This document shows positions 42,759 to 48,046 of a DNA stretch of 48,046 nucleotides, in pieces. The translations under genes and the position numbers were made by a program. The number at the start of each line of letters is the position of its first letter. Position 1 is the stretch's first letter. The stretch lies in contig JAIQFL010000039.1 of assembly GCA_020073365.1 (NCBI GenBank), positions 1-48,046 on the forward strand, in the 5' to 3' direction. The notes under the pieces were generated by a model, which had not been told where the DNA came from, searched no databases, and saw only the letters and a program-made list of their open reading frames with translations. The stretch comes from Terriglobia bacterium (GTDB lineage Bacteria > Acidobacteriota > Terriglobia > Bryobacterales > Bryobacteraceae).

Positions 42759-45645
42759 CAGGCCCGCCAAGGCCGCGGCGCGCACCAGCATCGCGGTACA
42801 CGGCGCGCGCGTACACAACCTCAAGAACATATCGGTGGAGATCCCGCGCGACAAGCTCATCGTGGTCACCGGCCTCTCGGGCTCGGGCAAGTCGAGCCTG
42901 GCCTTCGACACCATCTACGCCGAGGGGCAGCGGCGCTACATGGAATCGCTGTCGAGCTACGCCAAGCGGTTCGTCGCGCAGGTGGCCAAGCCCGACGTGG
43001 ACTTCGTGTACGGCCTGTCTCCGGTGATCTCGATCGAGCAGAAGACCATCGCCAACAATCCGCGCTCGACCGTCGGCACCATGACCGACATCGCCAGCTA
43101 CCTGAACCTGCTCTACGCCACCATCGGCCAGCCGCACTGCCCGCGCACCGGCGAGCCCACGCCCAGCCGGTCGGCGAGCCAGATCCTGGAGGCGATCCTG
43201 TCGCTGCCCCAGGGCGCGGAGATCGAGCTGCGCGCGCCGGTATTCCAGCAGTACGGCGAAGAGCTGGATTTCGTGTTGACGGAAGTGCGAAAGAAAGGCT
43301 GCCGCGTGCTGATCATCGACGGCAAGCCGGTGGACATCTCCGCGGAGATCGATCTCGACGAATCCAAGGTCAGGGACATGGACGCGGTGGTGGACCGGTT
43401 CGTGGTGGGTCCCAAGCACGAGAAGGCGATCAAGGCGGGGATCGCCGCCACGCTGCTGGTGGGCGATGGGCTGCTCCAGGTCCACATTGTCAAAGGGGCG
43501 GGCAAGGCGGAGGCGGAGCGGTTCTACCGTGGCCTCGCGAGCAAGACGCACCACTTCGTGTATGGCGAGATCCAGCCCGAGTACTTCATGTTCAACAACC
43601 CCGAGAGCGCCTGCCGGACCTGTGGGGGCCTGGGGGTCCACAAGCTCACGCACCCGGAGCTGCTGGTTCCCGACCCGCGGCGCAGCATCATGGGCGGCTG
43701 CTTCGTGCGCGAGGCGCTCAAGTACAACCCCGACACCTGGGATGGACGGGTGATGTACAGCCTGTCGAAGACGCTCGGTTTCTCGCTCGAAACGCCGTGG
43801 GAGAAGCTGCCCGAGACGGTGCGGCACGCGATCCTGGAGGGGATCGACCACAAGAAGATCGTGATGCGCGTGCCGCCGGAGGCCAAGGTCAAGCGCGAGG
43901 ACTCGGAAGGCAAGGAGATCGGCTTCGGTGGGATCGCGCGGCGGATCGAGCGGCACTATCGACGGTACCGGCAGCGCGGCGAAGCCAGCTCAGGGATGGA
44001 GGCGTGGCTCGAGAAGGTGATGGTGGAGCACACCTGCCCCGACTGCAACGGAGCGCGCGTCCGCGCCACGCGGCTGCTGTTCACCATTGAGGGCAAGACC
44101 ATCCACGATATGGGCCAGCTCCACTTCGACGAGCTGCACGCGTTCCTCGGCACGGTGAAGCCGGCGGGCCGCGGTGCGGATGCCGGCCGGCACGTGCTGG
44201 GCGAGGTGCGTGGGCGGTTGGAGCTGCTGCTGGGCATCGGGCTCGACTATCTGAGCTTCAATCGCCGCTCGGGCACGCTTTCGGGCGGCGAGTCGCAGCG
44301 CATCCGGTTGTCCTCGCAGATCGGCTCGGGGCTCATGGGGATGCTCTACGTTCTCGACGAGCCGAGCATCGGCCTGCATCCTAAGGACAACGTGAAGATG
44401 ATCGCGACACTGGAGAGCCTGCGCGACATCGGCAATACGGTGATCGTGGTGGAGCATGACGAGGACACCATCCGCGCGGCCGACCACATCGTGGAGATGG
44501 GCCCCGGGCCGGGCGTCCATGGCGGTGAAGTGGTCGTGCAGGGAACTATCGATGACGTGCTGAGGTCGAAGGCGTCGCCGACGGGACAGTTCCTCTCGGG
44601 CCGGCGGCGAATCGAGACGCCCCAGCGTCGCCGCAAGGGCAACGGCAAAACGCTCACGGTGCGCGGGGCGCGGGAGAACAACCTCAAAAGCGTGGACGTG
44701 ACCTTCCCCCTTGGCAAGCTGGTGGCCATCACCGGCGCCTCCGGCTCGGGCAAGAGCACGCTCATCAACGAGATCCTCTACAAGGCGCTATGGAAGCGCC
44801 TGGTGGATACGCGCACGCTGCCGGGCGAGCACGACGGGGTGGACGGCCTGGAGCATGTGCACAAAGTAGTGAACATCGACCAGTCGCCGATTGGGCGCAA
44901 CAGCCGGTCGAACCCCGCCACGTACATCGGGTTCTACGACAACATTCGAGACTTGTTTACAGAGGCGCCCCTCTCGGTGGAGCGCGGTTACAAGGCGGGG
45001 CGGTTCAGCTTCAACGTCAAGGGCGGCCGCTGCGAGGAGTGCCAGGGGGAGGGCGCGATCACCACCCAGCTCTACTTCATGCCCGACGTGGAGGTGACTT
45101 GCGGCGCGTGCAAGGGGGCGCGGTTCAACAGCGAGACGCTGGACGTGACCGTGCGCGGAAAGACCATCGACGACGTGCTGAACATGTCGGTGGAGGAGGG
45201 CGTGGGGTTCTTCGCCGGGGAGCCTGCGGTGGGCAAGAAGATCCAGGTGCTGAGCGATCTGGGGCTGGGCTACCTGACGCTGGGGCAGTCGGCGACAACG
45301 CTCTCCGGGGGCGAGGCGCAGCGCATCAAGATCGCGACGGAGCTGAGCAAGCTGCAGCGGTCGAAGCACACGGTCTACATTCTGGACGAGCCGACCACGG
45401 GGCTGCACCTGGCGGACGTGGAGCGCCTGCTGGAGTCACTGAACCGGCTGGTGGACGCGGGACACACGGTGCTCTTAATTGAGCATCACCTGGACGTGAT
45501 CAAGACTGCCGATCATGTGATCGACCTGGGCCCCGAGGGCGGACACGCCGGCGGGGAAGTCGTGGTGACGGGCACCCCGGAGGATGTTGCCGCGTGCAAG
45601 GCGTCGCATACGGGAAGGTTTTTGAAGGCGCACTTACGGGGGTAG
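42748..45645 (+). CDS. uvrA: Excinuclease ABC subunit A, variant lacking half of the first zinc finger
   Basis: 965 residues, the DNA-damage sensor of nucleotide excision repair. Both ATPase halves are complete: Walker [21 protein letters not shown] and [16 protein letters not shown]; signatures [19 protein letters not shown] and [19 protein letters not shown]; Walker [12 protein letters not shown] and [13 protein letters not shown]. The second zinc finger (CEEC...CGAC) is present. The first finger keeps only its second half (ACRTCGGLG); where CxxC is usual it reads [20 protein letters not shown]. This is the form seen in some UvrA paralogues. The start shown overlaps the nucleotidyltransferase gene. 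Confidence 0.93.
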   Translation: MTSSRPAKAAARTSIAVHGARVHNLKNISVEIPRDKLIVVTGLSGSGKSSLAFDTIYAEGQRRYMESLSSYAKRFVAQVAKPDVDFVYGLSPVISIEQKTIANNPRSTVGTMTDIASYLNLLYATIGQPHCPRTGEPTPSRSASQILEAILSLPQGAEIELRAPVFQQYGEELDFVLTEVRKKGCRVLIIDGKPVDISAEIDLDESKVRDMDAVVDRFVVGPKHEKAIKAGIAATLLVGDGLLQVHIVKGAGKAEAERFYRGLASKTHHFVYGEIQPEYFMFNNPESACRTCGGLGVHKLTHPELLVPDPRRSIMGGCFVREALKYNPDTWDGRVMYSLSKTLGFSLETPWEKLPETVRHAILEGIDHKKIVMRVPPEAKVKREDSEGKEIGFGGIARRIERHYRRYRQRGEASSGMEAWLEKVMVEHTCPDCNGARVRATRLLFTIEGKTIHDMGQLHFDELHAFLGTVKPAGRGADAGRHVLGEVRGRLELLLGIGLDYLSFNRRSGTLSGGESQRIRLSSQIGSGLMGMLYVLDEPSIGLHPKDNVKMIATLESLRDIGNTVIVVEHDEDTIRAADHIVEMGPGPGVHGGEVVVQGTIDDVLRSKASPTGQFLSGRRRIETPQRRRKGNGKTLTVRGARENNLKSVDVTFPLGKLVAITGASGSGKSTLINEILYKALWKRLVDTRTLPGEHDGVDGLEHVHKVVNIDQSPIGRNSRSNPATYIGFYDNIRDLFTEAPLSVERGYKAGRFSFNVKGGRCEECQGEGAITTQLYFMPDVEVTCGACKGARFNSETLDVTVRGKTIDDVLNMSVEEGVGFFAGEPAVGKKIQVLSDLGLGYLTLGQSATTLSGGEAQRIKIATELSKLQRSKHTVYILDEPTTGLHLADVERLLESLNRLVDAGHTVLLIEHHLDVIKTADHVIDLGPEGGHAGGEVVVTGTPEDVAACKASHTGRFLKAHLRG

Positions 45646-45674
45646 GGTCGGGGTGGACCTGGAGTTTCTTAGCA

Positions 45675-45905
45675 CTACCAAGGGCGGTCTGGTGAGTAGG
45701 GTGCCCACTCGGGTTCATCCCGCGAGGTTGTACTCATGACGAGGTCCGGTTCGCCACTGATAGCTGGGATGAAGAGGCCCGATTCGTTTCGCCGCCAGTA
45801 TACATCCTGAAATCGGCCGAACGAGTTCAATGGCAGCGCGACACAGGGCTGCCAGTGGTGGTAGACGACACAGTGAAGCCTCCGTCCCGGCTTGTCACCC
45901 GCCAA
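45675..45905 (-). CDS. Possible hypothetical fragment in the 45646-46196 gap
   Basis: A 76-codon frame with protein-like composition (RRLHCVVYHHWQPCVALPLN, then SFGRFQDVYWRRNESGLFIP). Another minus-strand frame (45827-46096) overlaps it and may be an earlier part of the same gene in a different frame. I recognise neither. The 551-bp gap after uvrA holds nothing else convincing; it could be a decayed gene. Confidence 0.25.
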   Translation of the reverse strand: MAGDKPGRRLHCVVYHHWQPCVALPLNSFGRFQDVYWRRNESGLFIPAISGEPDLVMSTTSRDEPEWAPYSPDRPW

Positions 45906-46184
45906 CGTATCGAACCAGTCGCAGCCAATGACAGCGCTGAGCTATCCGCCCGTCCCTGAGCGTTGGGCGGCAGGTGAATGAAAGCCCGGTTCAGGAACAA
46001 CTGCGTTTCTCGAGCACCCACGCCTGCACTCGTGACGAGCCATCTCGCCCACTTGGAGAGCGTGCAGTCGGCCAAGACCTCCGTCAATTCCTCCATCGGA
46101 CAGCCCTATCTCAGTTTGTCTTGCGGCGTCCTTGGCGGGTGATGACCGGCAATGCCAGGTTTATCTGTGACTGTGTGTAAGCGC

Positions 46185-46190
46185 TAAACT
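46185..46190 (+). promoter_or_regulatory. -10 box with leaderless start
   Basis: TAAACT ends six bases before the ATG at 46197, so transcription would begin at or next to the start codon of the DUF433 gene. If the ATG at 46215 is used instead, the leader would be about 18 nt. Confidence 0.35.
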
Positions 46191-46196
46191 CGAATC

Positions 46197-46424
46197 ATGA
46201 ACTGGGCCTTGTGCATGGCCGTGGACCGAAATCCCAAGAAGCTTGGGGGAACATGGTGCTTCGCCGGCACTCGTCTCCCGGTGGTTTCCCTTTTCGAACA
46301 CCTGGACCAAGGCTCGACGATTGACGAGTTCCTGGAATGGTTTCCGGAAGTGAGTGCAGAGCAGGTCCATGAAGTGCTGAGCTTTGCGAAGAGATCTCTC
46401 GAACAACCAGCGGCAGTCGCGTGA
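46197..46424 (+). CDS. DUF433 antitoxin-like protein
   Basis: 75 residues. After a short leader, NPKKLGGTWCFAGTRLPVVS, then LFEHLDQGSTIDEFLEWFPE and VSAEQVHEVLSFAKRSL follow the DUF433 pattern (G-x-x-x-x-x-G-T-R-x-P-V...G-x-x-x-x-E-x-x-x-x-x-P). This winged-helix protein is normally encoded with a PIN-like (DUF5615) toxin. The start may be 46197 or the internal ATG at 46215. The toxin gene begins in the expected overlap at 46421 but survives only as a stub. Confidence 0.8.
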   Translation: MNWALCMAVDRNPKKLGGTWCFAGTRLPVVSLFEHLDQGSTIDEFLEWFPEVSAEQVHEVLSFAKRSLEQPAAVA

Positions 46425-46456
46425 GGATTTTGTTCGATACGAATACACCCCCGCCC
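46421..46456 (+). pseudogene. DUF5615 (PIN-like) toxin stub
   Basis: GTG at 46421 overlaps the DUF433 stop and opens MRILFDTNTPPP, the usual start of DUF5615 toxins ('MRILFDTNTPxxL'), including the first acidic PIN residue. After twelve codons the likeness ends. The frame then runs without a stop into the next gene, which has its own promoter and start. Confidence 0.6.
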
Positions 46457-46473
46457 AAGAACGCAGTTTTCTC

Positions 46474-46479
46474 TATAAT
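46474..46479 (+). promoter_or_regulatory. -10 box of the DUF5678-like gene
   Basis: A perfect TATAAT 22 bp before the ATG at 46502. It supports a separate start for the next gene rather than the long fused frame from 46421. The -35 region is weak. Confidence 0.5.
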
Positions 46480-46501
46480 CACCTTAGGACATAAGCTACT
46501 C

Positions 46502-46729
46502 ATGGACGAAGTGCTTAGTATGACCGAGATCGAGGCCAAATTCGATTCGGAATGGGTACTGATCGAAGACCCTCGGACTGGTGAGTCTCTGGAAGTGCAA
46601 GGCGGAACCGTGCGCTGCCACGGCAAAGACCGCGAGGAGGTCTACCGACGGGCCGTTGAGATCCGTCCCAAACGATTTGCCATTGTGTACACGGGCAAGA
46701 TGCCTCAAGACACTGCGATCATATTGTGA
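46502..46729 (+). CDS. Small DUF5678-like protein
   Basis: About 75 residues from ATG 46502 (or 69 from ATG 46520). The pattern FDSEWVLIEDPRTGESLEVQ, then GGTVRCHGKDREEVYRRAVE and AIVYTGKMPQDTAIIL is that of a common small family of unknown function, often encoded just before a retropepsin-like aspartic protease, as here. The stop overlaps the GTG start of that gene. The frame is fused upstream to the toxin stub, but the TATAAT box favours the internal start. Confidence 0.75.
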   Translation: MDEVLSMTEIEAKFDSEWVLIEDPRTGESLEVQGGTVRCHGKDREEVYRRAVEIRPKRFAIVYTGKMPQDTAIIL

Positions 46730-47110
46730 ATTTCGTTTTCGATCCGCGGCGCAGCCTGATCGTCGTGCGGGCGGAGCTGTGGGGACCGAGCGGCAGCGGC
46801 ATTCATCCGGTTGGCCCTTGATACTGGCGCAACCAGCACGTTGGTCAACGTTGGAATGCTCTTAGCGATCGGGTGCGATCCAGCGCTAACTCCAGAACGG
46901 GTCCAGGTCACCACGGGAAGCGGGGTCGAGTTCCCAACTCGTGTCGTTCTGCAGAAGATTAGTGCCCTGGGGCTGCAACGTCCGGGCTTTCCGGTACCCG
47001 GTCATACCTTGCCGCCGAGTGCGGGTGTCGATGGCCTCCTTGGGCTCGACTTCTTTCGCGGTCTCAACCTGGCCATCGATTTTCGCACCGGGCGACTGAG
47101 CCTATCTTGA
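46726..47110 (+). pseudogene. Retropepsin-like aspartic protease, frameshifted
   Basis: Frame 1 (GTG 46726 to about 46798) reads FDPRRSLIVVRAELWGPSGS. Frame 2 continues AFIRLALDTGATSTLVNVGM, with the catalytic Asp-Thr-Gly, then VTTGSGVEFPTRV, GHTLPPSAGVDGLLGLDFFR and IDFRTGRLSLS to 47110. One additional base near 46797-46800 separates the two frames; without it the protein would be about 127 residues, normal for this single-DTG family, which dimerises like retroviral proteases. It is the usual partner of the DUF5678-like gene. Decay or sequencing error are both possible. Confidence 0.75.
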
Positions 47111-47158
47111 CCGGGTCGACCCACCTTGGCCGTGCAGCGCTTCCCGTAGAAGCACCCT

Positions 47159-47320
47159 CTACCAAACAGTTTGCACGTTGGAGGCGCGAATGCGGCCGTC
47201 CCGACGGAGGACGGGCACTCCGAAATACAGGCCCATAGCCGCTACTATGCGGTCGGGGATATCGGGAACTTCCGCGCGTGGCACCCGCGTGGCGTGGAGA
47301 AAGATGGCCGAAAGGCGAAC
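47159..47320 (-). pseudogene. PIN-domain (VapC-type) toxin C-terminal remnant
   Basis: About 53 codons: VRLSAIFLHATRVPRAEVPD, then IPDRIVAAMGLYFGVPVLRR and DGRIRASNVQTVW at the stop. The pattern 'D-x-x-D-R-I-x-A-A...G-x-P-x-x-x-x-D-x-x-I-x-x-x-x-V-x-T-x-W' is the C-terminal half of a VapC-like RNase toxin. The N-terminal half with its first catalytic Asp is gone; the sequence above is the promoter of the next plus-strand gene. Confidence 0.65.
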
Positions 47321-47362
47321 CCGGGCCTTGCCGGCCACGCCAAGCCCCCTCGCTTTTTGCAC

Positions 47363-47368
47363 TATAAT
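47363..47368 (+). promoter_or_regulatory. -10 box, leaderless start of the NTF2-like gene
   Basis: TATAAT ends seven bases before the ATG at 47376, so the mRNA probably starts at or beside the A of the ATG. No Shine-Dalgarno sequence is possible between them. Confidence 0.55.
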
Positions 47369-47375
47369 CGGCGGC

Positions 47376-47795
47376 ATGCTTCGCTGGCTCGTTCTGATCT
47401 GCTCGACCCCGTTCCTGCTTGCGCAAACCGCGGATATCCGGACCATCCTCAAAGACTCGGAAACCGCCTGGAACCGCGGAGACCTGGTGGCCTTTACGGC
47501 TTATTACGAGGACTCGCCCGAAACCACCTTCATCGGCCGCGAGGTCGTTCGTGGCGGGACCAAGGCGATTCTCGATCGCTATCGCCGGGCGTATCCCACT
47601 GCCGAGGCCATGGGGACGCTGACGTTCTCCGAGGTCGAAGTACGCTTGCTCGCCCAGGGAATTGCACTGGCGACCGGCAAATTCGCATTGAAACGGACCG
47701 CCGCCGGCGGGGGCGACGCGGCCGGCCGATTCACGCTGATCCTGCGGCAAACGCTGTCCGGCTGGAAGATCATTCACGACCACACCAGCAGTTAG
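47376..47795 (+). CDS. Secreted NTF2-like (DUF4440/SnoaL) protein
   Basis: 139 residues. A signal peptide (LRWLVLICSTPFLLAQ) precedes an NTF2-like fold: IRTILKDSETAWNRGDLVAF, then YYEDSPETTFIGREVVRGGT, AILDRYRRAYPTAEAMGTLT and the closing FTLILRQTLSGWKIIHDHTS. This matches the DUF4440/SnoaL-like family, which includes small-molecule-binding and ketosteroid isomerase-like proteins, here exported. The frame is open from 47178, but ATG 47376 has a signal peptide and a -10 box directly upstream. Role unknown. Confidence 0.85.
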   Translation: MLRWLVLICSTPFLLAQTADIRTILKDSETAWNRGDLVAFTAYYEDSPETTFIGREVVRGGTKAILDRYRRAYPTAEAMGTLTFSEVEVRLLAQGIALATGKFALKRTAAGGGDAAGRFTLILRQTLSGWKIIHDHTSS

Positions 47796-47806
47796 GGGGG
47801 GCGGCC

Positions 47807-47845
47807 AACCGTTCCGTTAGAAGCTGTGATATGGATCGGTTGGCA
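47807..47845 (+). terminator. Possible stem-loop after the NTF2-like gene
   Basis: GCCAACCGTTCC and GGATCGGTTGGC pair at 11 of 12 positions around a 15-nt loop, 12 bp after the stop. There is no T run. A smaller AGGCG-AAAG-CGCCT hairpin follows. Some group II introns settle just past such hairpins, and one lies next to this. Confidence 0.4.
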
Positions 47846-47863
47846 GGCGAAAGCGCCTGGTAG

Positions 47864-48046
47864 AGTCGAGGTTGGGCGCAGGTACTGACGTTGAAACGCC
47901 GCCCTGTTTCCCAACCCCGCTCATCAAACCGGACGTGCCGATTTCCGGCATCCGGCTTTCCGACTGGCTTCGTCGCAGACTCACGAACCGGCCTCACGTA
48001 ACGGACCCCGGAGACGGAACACCCCTAATTCTCCAAAAATCCGCTT
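47864..48046 (-). mobile_element. 3' end of a second group II intron (runs off the window)
   Basis: Read on the minus strand, a domain V-like hairpin occupies 47926-47959 (AAAGCCGGATGCCGG...GCACGTCCGGTTT, a 34-nt hairpin with the usual 2-nt bulge). It is followed by TGATGAGCGGGGTTGGG and a domain VI-like stem (GGTTGGG...CCCAACC) ending near 47864. Upstream of it, GAGGCCGGTTCGTGAGTCTG is a segment commonly seen before domain V in maturase-encoding introns. The intron body, perhaps with its reverse transcriptase, lies beyond the right edge. It is of a different type from the intron at 23295. Confidence 0.7.

Noticed and set aside
42685..43956. Minus-strand open frame opposite uvrA
   Set aside because: Antisense of conserved UvrA motifs; no start signal or family likeness.

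Overview
The window is GC-rich bacterial chromosome, most likely from an Acidobacteriota member of the Bryobacterales/Solibacter type. The clues are a VWFA protein of the acidobacterial kind, a winged-helix-type domain joined to a PD40 propeller, the C-terminal end of an ADOP/MacB-like permease, a small HExxH protein of a family I remember from acidobacteria, and group II intron RNA at two places. This assignment is inference from gene content; no rRNA or tRNA gene was recognised and no CRISPR array was seen.

Layout. 1-4136: tail of a secreted-type protein, then a fused transaldolase/glucose-6-phosphate isomerase and a 6-phosphogluconate dehydrogenase. 4327-10732: GNAT protein, a small hypothetical gene, a zinc-ribbon coiled-coil protein, MurJ and a PfkB-type sugar kinase, a DMT exporter and a zinc-ribbon membrane protein. 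10811-16000: GlpX and a D-2-hydroxyacid dehydrogenase lie on either side of a 3.1-kb block that is flanked by two copies of a 113-bp sequence. Each copy holds the 5' ends of both genes, so the block seems to have split a once-adjacent divergent pair. The block carries a regulator/propeller gene broken by an in-frame TGA and a small secreted metalloprotease-like protein. 16064-17684: small antitoxin-like protein, an SMP-30-like protein, and an undeclared tyrosine-recombinase remnant.

17794-23253 is the most interesting part: a five-gene minus-strand operon ending in a strong intrinsic terminator. It encodes a short protein and an acidic protein that resemble proteins seen beside type VI/contractile-injection effectors, a 925-residue protein with a C-terminal metzincin zinc site, and two overlapping tandem paralogues. 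A group II intron RNA without an ORF sits immediately upstream. I read this as an effector cassette, with the paralogous pair as candidate immunity proteins or chaperones.

23956-32953 is one long minus-strand run: small Cys/His protein, periplasmic adaptor (frameshifted), CzcA/CusA-type RND pump (intact), TolC-like outer-membrane protein (frameshifted), ThiL, an O-methyltransferase and a Cax-type cation/proton exchanger. 33213-37708: intact hicBA, DNA polymerase IV, a HicB-like gene whose toxin is cut to a stub, and a PadR-regulated ABC exporter.

38004-40952 is a sortase operon: an LPKTG surface protein, a VWFA protein whose start codon lies in a stem of about 22 bp, and a sortase with an extra C-terminal domain. 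40986-48046: permease remnant abutting a 5'-truncated AlbA_2 protein, a nucleotidyltransferase, UvrA with half of its first zinc finger missing, several toxin-antitoxin remnants, a frameshifted retropepsin-like gene, an NTF2-like protein, and the 3' end of a second group II intron. Decay is a theme: two frameshifts in the efflux operon, one in the retropepsin gene, one nonsense codon, and several antitoxins without toxins. Some of these could be assembly errors, which cannot be decided from sequence alone.
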